NCBI RefSeq assembly: GCF_037996825.1
Contig: NZ_JBBNAC010000001.1
Coordinates: 2,418,001-2,482,000, forward strand
Direction: 5' to 3'
Length of the DNA stretch: 64,000 nt
Source of the DNA: Bdellovibrio sp. BCCA
Lineage (GTDB): Bacteria; Bdellovibrionota; Bdellovibrionia; Bdellovibrionales; Bdellovibrionaceae
Part shown: one piece after another, positions 26,180-34,008 of the stretch
How positions within the stretch are numbered: position 1 is the first letter of the stretch
How the letters are laid out: every line of letters begins with the position of its first letter
Made by a program: the position numbers and the translations under genes
The notes under the pieces: generated by a model
Databases searched by the model: none
What the model was told of the DNA's origin: nothing
Seen by the model: the letters and a program-made list of their open reading frames with translations, nothing else

Positions 26180-27167
26180 TTACTAATCCCGCTTCTTTGG
26201 AATATTTGTATCTATTGTGCTTTCCGCAGAGAACTTGGAGATTTCGAGCTTCGTTACCTCCGCCAATCCAACGCGAAGTTTTATGATCGATCTGCAAACC
26301 ATAAGTGCTCTGACAAATCTTTCCAGTTTGCAGGTCACGATACTGGCAGCAGGTATCACGCTTAAGAATAAGCCGACGAGTTTTCGGAGTTAACGTTTTA
26401 TTATAATCATTCACCACCGCATCGATTTTGCAAGGTGTTACGGAATTGGTCTGAACGGCAGTGTCGTCTGCATTTGCGTTCTTTGTCGTATCTACTTTCG
26501 ATGCTACCACTTTTGAGCTTTCTGTATCGCTCTGTCTGAAAGTCTTTCGCAAATATTGATCGGCCAGCAATTCAAATAAAGAAGCCCAAGAAGAATCCTT
26601 ATGGTTTTGTTCCAACAAATGCGCCGCCAAGTCTTTGCACTGAAGAAGCTTTTGATATTGTTCTTTGCTTAAAGTGATTTCTAGGCGCAAAGATTCATTC
26701 TGTTGTATCTTTTGCTTCTCAAATTCTTTGACTGGTAAATCCAATGCTAACGCTAATTCTTTTTGAGTATCCAGTGTTGTTTTACTTTCAATCTTTGCGA
26801 CAAGTTCGCGCTTCTGAAGTGAAGATACTTTTTGGCCCGTCGTTTTCTCTTTTTCTTTAATCGAACGGGAAAGTTCACCGATTTGGGAAAGATTCAATGA
26901 ACCTTCCTGAATTTTTTGAGCCATAGCGGGAACTTCATTTAAAAGTCTTGCGGCTTCAATTCTTCTCATCGCAGCTGATCCGGAATAGCCAAACTCTTTA
27001 ACCAAATACTCGTATAAAGAAGAGTAAGCTCTTTCTAAATATAACTTTCTTGAATCAATTTCTTTAATATGCTCAAGAATTACATGAAGAAGTTTACGTT
27101 CTTTCTGTACAAAATCTTTGAGATTCGTTTCAAGTTCTAGATTAGAAAGTCTTTTTAATGCGTGCAT
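26154..27167 (-). CDS. HNH-domain protein with helical N-terminus
   Basis: 337 residues from the ATG at 27167 (GGAGG seven bases upstream). The N-terminal about 220 residues are charged helices (RKLYLERAYSSLYEYL, EFGYSGSAAMRRIEAARLL), as in a Bdellovibrio-type HNH family related to DUF222. The C-terminus is a zinc-containing HNH nuclease fold: CCQYRD, KICQSTYGLQIDHK with the catalytic His, then NEARNLQVLCGKHNRYK. It is a putative DNase. It has no RuvC domain, so it is not an IscB. It faces away from the structured intergenic region. Confidence 0.8.
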   Translation of the reverse strand: MHALKRLSNLELETNLKDFVQKERKLLHVILEHIKEIDSRKLYLERAYSSLYEYLVKEFGYSGSAAMRRIEAARLLNEVPAMAQKIQEGSLNLSQIGELSRSIKEKEKTTGQKVSSLQKRELVAKIESKTTLDTQKELALALDLPVKEFEKQKIQQNESLRLEITLSKEQYQKLLQCKDLAAHLLEQNHKDSSWASLFELLADQYLRKTFRQSDTESSKVVASKVDTTKNANADDTAVQTNSVTPCKIDAVVNDYNKTLTPKTRRLILKRDTCCQYRDLQTGKICQSTYGLQIDHKTSRWIGGGNEARNLQVLCGKHNRYKYSKEAGLVINARNLRR

Positions 27168-27474
27168 AAATTCCTCCGAAGAATTCTTGAGAAACTTATA
27201 GCACACCTTTTAGGATTGAAATTTTGAGTTTGTCAGTGATGATTTTTAATTCACTTCAAAACGAGTCAATAGCTCTTATAGGAAACGATCACAGACTATT
27301 TTGAAAAAATAAAATTTGTTCCAGAGATTGTTTAACTGAGAGCAGTTAAATGCGTCGGAAAACACGTCAAATGTTTTTTTATATTTTTTGTTGCTGCGAT
27401 AATGTCACGATGTTTAAAGATTTATTCATTGTTCATAAAAGATGAAAAATAAAAGTTCATTGAAATCCTTGTGA

Positions 27475-27740
27475 CTAGGTAAATCTCTGGGGAAAATCGC
27501 AACACGGTGAAGCACCGATGCGGTGGTAAATACAGCGGAGACAGTTTTGCGTTCTTCCGCCGTCCGTGAGCAAGCTGTTTCCTTACATCCCCTGACGAGC
27601 ACGATGCTCGTCAGGAAGGCCACTCATGGATGGTCAGCCTTCGCGCCACAACAAGCAGCTGTTACTCCCCCAAACAAACCGCCCTTTTCGGCCCCTGTCT
27701 CAATCTTAGACAGTCGTCGAAACCCTGGGCTGCACTACAA
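27475..27740 (+). ncRNA. candidate structured RNA or long leader in 27168-27824
   Basis: The 657-bp gap between the HNH gene and the next gene starts AT-rich and becomes GC-rich at about 27480-27740, where hairpins follow one another. They are CGGTG-AAG-CACCG inside CGCA/TGCG (27498-27521), and GGAGACAGTTTTGC with GCAAGCTGTTTCC (27537-27550/27570-27582, 13 pairs, one bulge). Next comes the perfect 11-bp CCTGACGAGCA-CGA-TGCTCGTCAGG (27591-27615), and then CTGTCT/AGACAG (27695-27713). No credible gene covers it. It matches no riboswitch or RNA I know well. GATAAT (27398-27403) could be a -10 box with a poor -35. It may be an independent RNA or the leader of the gene at 27825. Confidence 0.35.
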
Positions 27741-27824
27741 TTGCCATAAGACCTTTTATTTTTGGAATCCTGCTTGCAACGATCCCGAGCGGACAATAGC
27801 CCCCAAAAAGATGAGGTTTATTAA

Positions 27825-29540
27825 ATGGTACGTCGGTTTCACACATCTAAATTGTTGATGCCCCTGTTACTGTCCCTGCAAGGATTGACGGCGCATGCTG
27901 CTTCTGACAGCAACCCGCAGATTGCGAACAAGCATTTATTAGGTAATGCAGTCCAAGTCCAAGTCACGTCTCGCGGGATGAAATACTTTGATACTCGTCT
28001 AAGTGACATCCTAGGAAACTTGGGAGTGAAGCTGGATGAGGGTTATTTCCCTGCGATGAAATATACTTTTGAAAAAGACATCAACCCTGATGACTTTATT
28101 AATTCCAATCCTGACGCCGTAAAAATGTATAAGCAAGTTCGTGATTTGTTAACACAATGGTTGGTCGGCTTTTCGATGAACAATCACCGTCCGACAATTG
28201 AGATTGGTGAATCAGGATACGTAGCGCAGTTTTCTCGCTTTGGTTTGGTGACTGACGAAAATCTTATGCGCGCACTTGGTAAAGTGGACGGCGCGGTCCT
28301 AGCTATTGAGCTTGAAGTAAAACAGCTCACTGTTTCGACAAGCTCCGTGGTTGCTTGGGATTTGAATAATGAATTCCTAGGAAAAGCCGGATTTGAAAAT
28401 GTCACGCTTGCAGCCGGAGACCAAAGAACTCCGCTGAAACTTCGTTTGCCATTTTATATCCGTATGAATGCTTACGGCGGTCTTGATTTCGAAGCCCTTG
28501 AAATTGACAACAATCTTGATCAAGTTTCGATGTCGCTGAAGTATGGAAAATTGATCGTTCCTACATTTGCCGTAGAGATCAACGGCAAGAAATTCTATTT
28601 GAACAACAAAGAAGTCGATAAGCTTTTCAATGCTCAAGCTCCTGTGATTTTGGAACAGATTCGTAAAAACTTGGGCGAGTTTGCTCGCAAACAATTGCCA
28701 CAAATGCTTAATGAAAAAGCCAAAGAATTTTTGGGTGGATCTTTAGAGCAAGTTCAAGACATGGCCCCTCCAGGTAAAGAAGAAAACGACAGACGCCCTG
28801 ATTTTAAATGGGGTCTTAAACTTCAAAATATCAACTTGAAGAAGTCATTGAATATTGCGCTCACAGCTTATGTTGAAGATCCTGTGAACAGCCAAAGCAA
28901 TCCTGTGAAGTCCCATGGATCTCGCGGTCCTGTGACTATGGGGCTTGTTCCCCAAGAGAACTTTGACATCGGTTTAAGTTTGGATCGTGCGTTGATCAAC
29001 CGCATCTTGCAGCTTAGCTATGAACGCAGGAATTTCGAGCAAATCAAGCAATCCGACGGTTCCGTTTTGAAACTGAAGGCGCCGCCACTCATTGACTATG
29101 TAAAAACTCCAGCGGGTGCGGTTTTAAAACCTACAGAAACCTTCGTTAAAATGCGCGTATCGGTGGAAAACAGACCGGGTTCTCTCTTCCTGAAAGACAC
29201 CATCGTCGTCGACTTCGATATTATTGCAAAACTTCGTCAATTGAGCGATAAGAGCGGCATGCAGCTTGCGCTGGTCTCTATCGACACAGACAGCATGTAT
29301 TTGGATGACAAGTACATCTCTTTTGCCGGAGCCCTTTTCAAAGGTAAAGTCCGCGAAGGTGTGAAAGATGAGTTGCGCAAGAAGAGCGCAGGATGGGCGA
29401 AATCAGACGAAGTCATTCCAGGAAGTCTGCCGCTGCCTCCTGAAATTTTGGGAATTAAGCTTGATATCAATCGCGTCGCCATGGATCCAAACGGTCACTT
29501 AGTGATGTATCTGGATTACGCGAAAACAGGAGCGAAGTAA
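27825..29540 (+). CDS. large secreted protein of unknown function
   Basis: 571 residues with a signal peptide (about 1-25, ending THAA). The mature part has long alternating beta segments and two similar halves containing amphipathic helices (VILEQIRKNLGEFARKQLP; KGKVREGVKDELRKK). The overall look resembles lipid-binding tubular folds such as BPI/TULIP, but I cannot confirm this. GAGG lies nine bases before the ATG. The next gene starts two bases after its stop, so the two products probably act together in the periplasm or envelope. Confidence 0.8.
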   Translation: MVRRFHTSKLLMPLLLSLQGLTAHAASDSNPQIANKHLLGNAVQVQVTSRGMKYFDTRLSDILGNLGVKLDEGYFPAMKYTFEKDINPDDFINSNPDAVKMYKQVRDLLTQWLVGFSMNNHRPTIEIGESGYVAQFSRFGLVTDENLMRALGKVDGAVLAIELEVKQLTVSTSSVVAWDLNNEFLGKAGFENVTLAAGDQRTPLKLRLPFYIRMNAYGGLDFEALEIDNNLDQVSMSLKYGKLIVPTFAVEINGKKFYLNNKEVDKLFNAQAPVILEQIRKNLGEFARKQLPQMLNEKAKEFLGGSLEQVQDMAPPGKEENDRRPDFKWGLKLQNINLKKSLNIALTAYVEDPVNSQSNPVKSHGSRGPVTMGLVPQENFDIGLSLDRALINRILQLSYERRNFEQIKQSDGSVLKLKAPPLIDYVKTPAGAVLKPTETFVKMRVSVENRPGSLFLKDTIVVDFDIIAKLRQLSDKSGMQLALVSIDTDSMYLDDKYISFAGALFKGKVREGVKDELRKKSAGWAKSDEVIPGSLPLPPEILGIKLDINRVAMDPNGHLVMYLDYAKTGAK

Positions 29541-29542
29541 CA

Positions 29543-30058
29543 ATGAGATCTCTAAAACTCATCATCATTAATGCACTCACACTGATCATTGGCTTGGGCC
29601 TTATGAGTGGTTCTGTTTCTCAAAGAAATGCGGAAGCCGCTCGCTTTGAAACGATTCCTTCTTTGCAAGTGAATCGCCTGGGCAATATGCGTGGTCAGTA
29701 CCTGACAGTTCTTTATGCTGTCGGTTCTCGTCCGTTCATTTCAACAGACTCTTCGCAAATCTCTATTTCTCAAGTGAAAGAGTCACGCACGGTTTATATT
29801 TCTGAAGACGCGATGACTTTGCCTTCAGTGCAAGTTGAAAAAGAAGGTTTCCGTCCTTCTTACAACATCATCGTTTTTGTGGTGTCTCCGCAGCCGAATT
29901 ACAGCTGGGTGAATGCCGATGGCAGCGTTCCTCAAGGTATGAGCCTTACAAACAACCACATGAGTTCGTTGATCAATGCGATCAACAAAACAGATGTGGA
30001 TGGTTTTGTTTCCGCTCAAGGCGAAACAGCGACACTGCAAGTGAATCTTGTAAAGTAA
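29543..30058 (+). CDS. secreted protein, partner of upstream exported protein
   Basis: 171 residues with an N-terminal hydrophobic segment (about 8-26) and a likely signal cleavage near EAA. The mature domain is rich in Ser, Val and Asn with predicted beta strands and no cysteines. No family recognised. It starts two bases after the preceding stop, which suggests translational coupling. The gene converges on the amine-oxidase gene with a one-base gap. Confidence 0.78.
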   Translation: MRSLKLIIINALTLIIGLGLMSGSVSQRNAEAARFETIPSLQVNRLGNMRGQYLTVLYAVGSRPFISTDSSQISISQVKESRTVYISEDAMTLPSVQVEKEGFRPSYNIIVFVVSPQPNYSWVNADGSVPQGMSLTNNHMSSLINAINKTDVDGFVSAQGETATLQVNLVK

Positions 30059-30059
30059 T

Positions 30060-31565
30060 CTAGATCACGATTTCGGAGGCGGCCTTCACGCCGCTCTCCA
30101 AAGCTCCCTGCAAAGTTCCCGCAAATCTTAAACTTGTGTGCTCCCCCGCAAAAACAAATCGACCTTCGTACTCTGCTTCTGCGGCAGCCCCTTTGTAGCG
30201 CATGTACTGACCCGGTTTAAACACAGCCATAGATCCTAAAGCCCATTTTTTCTGAAGCCAGTTCACGGCTTGTGACGAGTCGCCTTCCAAGGAAGGAACA
30301 TCGTTATAGAAAAGTCCTAAATCTTTCAATGCTTCTTCGGGAGCTGCCGCCCCCGCCTTTGCACCTGAAGAGCCGCCTCTTTGGAAAGTTAAAAGACCTT
30401 GAGTTCCGTTTTGAGCACGTCCTGAATCCCAGATTTTTTGAGAGACAAAATCTCCTGTGAAGTTTCCAAGATTGGCCACCGCCGAACCGCGACGAGTGCG
30501 CCAGAATGGTGTTGCAAATGTCATCACACCTTTGCTGTGAGTCGCGTAAGCTTGCGTGCGAATGGCTTCGTGTTTAAGCGAAGAGAAATTGAGATCGCTC
30601 AAACCTTTTACTTCGCGCAATTTTGAAAATGGCACCGTGCAAATCACGTTGCGAGTGATGAACTTTTCTTTGCCGTTCGGACCTACGAATGTCAGTTCAA
30701 AGACACCACCATTTTCTTCGATTTCCACTAAAGGAAAATTTAAGCGCAAAATCTGATCAGGAATAACTCCGGCCACACGAGCTGCCAAAGTTTGTGTCAA
30801 TTCTGAAAGGCCCCCTTCCAAACGATATGTTGAGCGACCTGAAAGAAGAGAACTTCCTTCTGCGTCAATCGTTGAAAGGAAATGCAATGCAGATTGGTCT
30901 TTGGCATCCACTCCGAAACGGCTCACCGCTTGGGTCTCGATGATTTGTAACACTAAAGGATCGACTTCGCTTTTCCACGAATCCAAAAGATCTTTTAAAG
31001 ACAATGTGTCGTAATAAACGGAGCGTTCAAACTGCAAAGAGTTTTTATAGCTAAGAATGACATCTTGATCGCGGAACAAGTCACTGCGAATACGGCGATA
31101 GACGTTTTGCAATGTCTTTAGGCGCGGCACGACGTCTTTCACACGATAAGTTTTTCCCTCGAAAGAAAAAAGGTGTGCTTCAAGATCCGTGGGCGTTTTG
31201 AGTTCGCGCACAGGTAAATTCAGTTCTTGTGCTAAAAGAAAAACTTGGGAGTGAGATGTTTCAAAAAACTCGGCTCCCAATTCCGCGACCGGGCCCCCTT
31301 CAGGAAAGACGGTGACGGATTGCACGCGACCGCCGACTCGCGAGGACGCCTCAAATATGCGGAAAGGAATTTTGCGTTTTTTAAGTTCAAAGGCGGCAGC
31401 TAGACCTGCGGCTCCTCCTCCGAGGATGACGACTTCATTTTTGAGGTTTCGGGAGTCGCCCATGAAGAAACGGTCGAGGCTTGTGCAACTGCTAAGCGCC
31501 ATAGCCGACGTACCCAATGCTGAAATCTTTAAAAACTCGCGGCGATTCAAAGAACTTTTTGCCAT
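30060..31565 (-). CDS. Tat-exported flavin amine oxidase family protein
   Basis: 501 residues from the ATG at 31565, preceded by GAGAGGG. The N-terminus is a twin-arginine signal (LNRREFLKIS) ending in ALSSC, so the protein may also be lipid-anchored. Then comes the FAD-binding dinucleotide motif VVILGGGAAGLAAAFELKK-like (residues about 45-62), a GGRVQSV segment, and the C-terminal FAD contact GRFVFAGEHTSLRFAGTLQG. These fit the monoamine/polyamine oxidase or phytoene-desaturase-like superfamily. It probably oxidises amines in the periplasm and releases peroxide. Its start lies 33 bp from the divergent oxygenase gene. Confidence 0.88.
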   Translation of the reverse strand: MAKSSLNRREFLKISALGTSAMALSSCTSLDRFFMGDSRNLKNEVVILGGGAAGLAAAFELKKRKIPFRIFEASSRVGGRVQSVTVFPEGGPVAELGAEFFETSHSQVFLLAQELNLPVRELKTPTDLEAHLFSFEGKTYRVKDVVPRLKTLQNVYRRIRSDLFRDQDVILSYKNSLQFERSVYYDTLSLKDLLDSWKSEVDPLVLQIIETQAVSRFGVDAKDQSALHFLSTIDAEGSSLLSGRSTYRLEGGLSELTQTLAARVAGVIPDQILRLNFPLVEIEENGGVFELTFVGPNGKEKFITRNVICTVPFSKLREVKGLSDLNFSSLKHEAIRTQAYATHSKGVMTFATPFWRTRRGSAVANLGNFTGDFVSQKIWDSGRAQNGTQGLLTFQRGGSSGAKAGAAAPEEALKDLGLFYNDVPSLEGDSSQAVNWLQKKWALGSMAVFKPGQYMRYKGAAAEAEYEGRFVFAGEHTSLRFAGTLQGALESGVKAASEIVI

Positions 31566-31597
31566 CAATCCCTCTCGTCCCATAGAATGGCAACACT

Positions 31598-32227
31598 TTG
31601 GAACAGAATCAAATCAATCTCATAGAGCTCGAAAGAATGTTCGATGAGCTGGCCGCTAAAAACTGGGCAAGCTCGACTGAACTTTTTCCACAAGAGTTCA
31701 GTAGGAAGCTCGCCCAAGAGTGTCAAAGGCTTCACGACCAAGGGGAATTTAACAAAGCCTCTATCGGACGCGGAGCCACGAAAACAACACATTCAGAAAT
31801 TCGCGGCGACTTCACTTTGTGGATCGACGAAAACACAGTCTCACCTCTGCAGCAGAACTTTCTCTCACATCTGCAAACTCTCTTAGAACATCTCAATCAG
31901 TCTTTTTACTTAGGACTTAAAAGATTTGAAACACACTTTGCCCTATACCCACCGGGGGCAGGTTATGATAAGCATATTGATAATCATCGAGGTTCCGGAG
32001 CTCGAAAGATTACTTTCATCCTTTACCTCAATGAAAGCTGGAAAAAGGGACATGGTGGCGAATTAAGTCTCTATCAGCCTGATCACGAAGACACTCTGAT
32101 CACACAGATTGAGCCTCAGCTTGGCACTTTTGTTTTGTTTCGCAGCGACCTCTTCCCTCATCAAGTCGAGAAGAGCTTTCAACCACGCTTAAGTATCACG
32201 GGCTGGTTTAGGAACGATGCATCATGA
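31598..32227 (+). CDS. 2-oxoglutarate/Fe(II)-dependent oxygenase, prolyl-4-hydroxylase type
   Basis: 209 residues from a TTG start; the ATG at 31637 is an alternative start. The iron triad is visible: HID (His and Asp) in AGYDKHIDNH, the distal His in DLFPHQVEKS, and the 2-oxoglutarate-binding Arg in RLSITGWFR. It hydroxylates protein or small-molecule substrates. Its stop overlaps the ATG of the first ABC half-transporter (ATGA), so the enzyme and the exporter are translationally coupled. A link to modification of an exported compound is an inference. Confidence 0.85.
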   Translation: MEQNQINLIELERMFDELAAKNWASSTELFPQEFSRKLAQECQRLHDQGEFNKASIGRGATKTTHSEIRGDFTLWIDENTVSPLQQNFLSHLQTLLEHLNQSFYLGLKRFETHFALYPPGAGYDKHIDNHRGSGARKITFILYLNESWKKGHGGELSLYQPDHEDTLITQIEPQLGTFVLFRSDLFPHQVEKSFQPRLSITGWFRNDAS

Positions 32228-34008
32228 AGTCGCTGTTCTCAGAAGTCGTATTCACTCGTTTTCACGCCCGCGTGTTCGTTCTGCTATCGTCTTTAATGGC
32301 GGCTCTTTTAGGCCTCTTGGGTCCCTTTTTTCAAAAAGAGCTCATTGATCAACTGACAGGCGTTCAAGGAACTTTGCATCTGATTCGTTTCGACAATCCA
32401 TTGACGTACATCATTGGCGCCTTTTTGTGCGTGCTTTTGGCGCAGGCCTTTTCGCAGCTGACAAATTATTTGAGCGTGCGCGAGTCGCTTTACATGCAAA
32501 AAGTTTTTGCACAAAGACTGTACGAAAAAACTTTGCATCTGCGTGTGGATACCATGAGTGGCAAACCTGTGGGAGAGATTGTTTCTCTTTACGCAACAGA
32601 CGTGCAAGGTGCGACAGTGTTTTTGGATCAAACGTTGCCTGCTGGATGCTCGACTCTTTTTCCGCTGTTGCTAGCCCCTTTTGCTATTTCTGTTTTGTTT
32701 GATATTCCTTTATGGCCGACGCTGATTGTGATGTTCGTTATCACCCTTTTTAATTCGTTCATGGCCTTTCGCCAATCGAAGTTCTTTTTTCTTTTTAAGC
32801 AATTGGCGGCGGAGCGTATTGGTCTTGTAAACGAGTGGGTGCAAAACATCCGCACCATCCGCATCTTGGGATGGACTCGTCATTTCGAAAAAAATATTTT
32901 TGCCAAACGTATCGTTGAGACGCAAAACCGCATCACGATGGTGACAAACGGTCAAATCATGAATGCCGTTTCTTCTTCCATCACTTTTATTTTGAACGTG
33001 ATTGCTTTGGCAACTTTGGTTCTGCACTCGAAACATCAACTCACCAGCGGCGAACTTTTAGCACTTCTCTGGATTGTCGGTGTGTTTTTGACTCGTCCGT
33101 TTAGGCAGATGCCATGGTTTTTTACTTTTGCGTTTGATTCTTGGACATCGTTAAAGCGTTTGGAAGATTTCTTTAGTACGAAAAACAATCAAACGGCGGA
33201 CAGCACAGAACGCATTACAAAAGAGCAAGTGCGCGATCAAAAATATGCGCTGCAAGTGCATGGTCTGAATCTTGTGATCGGCAAAAGACATATTTTAAAC
33301 AATCTTAATTTCAACATTGCCCATGGGGAATTTGTCGCCGTTGTGGGTGAAGTCGGTGCCGGAAAATCCATGCTGCTTCTTTCACTTTTGCGTGAGACCG
33401 GGGCTCGCTTTGATTCATATCATTTAGGAAATAAAAATGCGTTAGAAGTGCCTTTAGATGAAGTGCGTGGGCAGTTTGCTTACGTTCCTCAAGAGGGTTT
33501 TATCATGAGCGCAAGTCTGCGTGAAAACGTGGCCTTTCTTTATGATATTGAGCCAGAACGTGACCCGATGGTGGAAGAATCACTAAGACTTGCGCAATTT
33601 GATTTAACTACCGAGCGGGTTGAAAAAGGCCTGAGCACTGAAATCGGTGAACGCGGCGTGAATCTTTCAGGAGGACAACGTCAGCGTGTCGGTTTAGCGC
33701 GTGTGCATTTCCATCAAGCACCGATCATGCTCTTGGATGACTGCTTAAGTGCTGTCGACGTCGATACGGAACACAAGCTTTTTGAACAGTTGTTGTTGGG
33801 AGCTTGGAGTGAGCGCACAAGAATTTTGGTCACTCACCGTCTTAGCGCCCTTCATCGCGTTGACCGTATTCTTTTTATGGAAGACGGAAAGATTTTAGAC
33901 CAAGGGACCTTCGAAGAGCTTTTAGGCCGCAATCAAAAGTTCCGCGAGTACACGACAAGTGTGGCTAAAGAAGCTGCCGAGAAAAAACAGGAGGCTTCTC
34001 ATGTCTAA
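32224..34008 (+). CDS. ABC exporter half, ABCC NBD1-like, degenerate catalytic site
   Basis: 594 residues: six transmembrane helices (about 1-300) and one ATPase domain. Walker A is GEVGAGKS (about residue 375), the signature is canonical LSGGQ (about 482) and Walker B is MLLDDCLSAVD (about 503). The catalytic Glu after Walker B is Asp, as in NBD1 of MRP/ABCC proteins (LLDDPLSAVD type). It should pair with the next gene product, which supplies the consensus Walker B. It overlaps both neighbours (ATGA upstream, eight bases downstream). Confidence 0.92.
   Translation: MKSLFSEVVFTRFHARVFVLLSSLMAALLGLLGPFFQKELIDQLTGVQGTLHLIRFDNPLTYIIGAFLCVLLAQAFSQLTNYLSVRESLYMQKVFAQRLYEKTLHLRVDTMSGKPVGEIVSLYATDVQGATVFLDQTLPAGCSTLFPLLLAPFAISVLFDIPLWPTLIVMFVITLFNSFMAFRQSKFFFLFKQLAAERIGLVNEWVQNIRTIRILGWTRHFEKNIFAKRIVETQNRITMVTNGQIMNAVSSSITFILNVIALATLVLHSKHQLTSGELLALLWIVGVFLTRPFRQMPWFFTFAFDSWTSLKRLEDFFSTKNNQTADSTERITKEQVRDQKYALQVHGLNLVIGKRHILNNLNFNIAHGEFVAVVGEVGAGKSMLLLSLLRETGARFDSYHLGNKNALEVPLDEVRGQFAYVPQEGFIMSASLRENVAFLYDIEPERDPMVEESLRLAQFDLTTERVEKGLSTEIGERGVNLSGGQRQRVGLARVHFHQAPIMLLDDCLSAVDVDTEHKLFEQLLLGAWSERTRILVTHRLSALHRVDRILFMEDGKILDQGTFEELLGRNQKFREYTTSVAKEAAEKKQEASHV

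Noticed and set aside
27591-27720. hammerhead ribozyme (CTGACGAG … CGAAAC)
   Set aside because: The CTGACGAG strand is locked in a perfect 11-bp hairpin with its own complement and the two core strands are more than 110 bases apart without a matching stem I.
26154-27740. IscB/HEARO (OMEGA) system: HNH gene next to a structured RNA
   Set aside because: The HNH protein has no RuvC parts or arginine-rich bridge and is far from IscB in organisation. The RNA shows no pattern I know from omega RNAs.
27471-27740. c-di-GMP, cobalamin or other known riboswitch
   Set aside because: The GCAAAGCC core of c-di-GMP-I, the GCAACCGACC end of c-di-GMP-II and a proper B12 box are all absent. Isolated resemblances such as GGCCACT are too short.
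27523-27858. 111-codon frame overlapping the start of the gene at 27825
   Set aside because: It crosses all the hairpins, has no ribosome-binding site and overlaps a better supported gene with a signal peptide.
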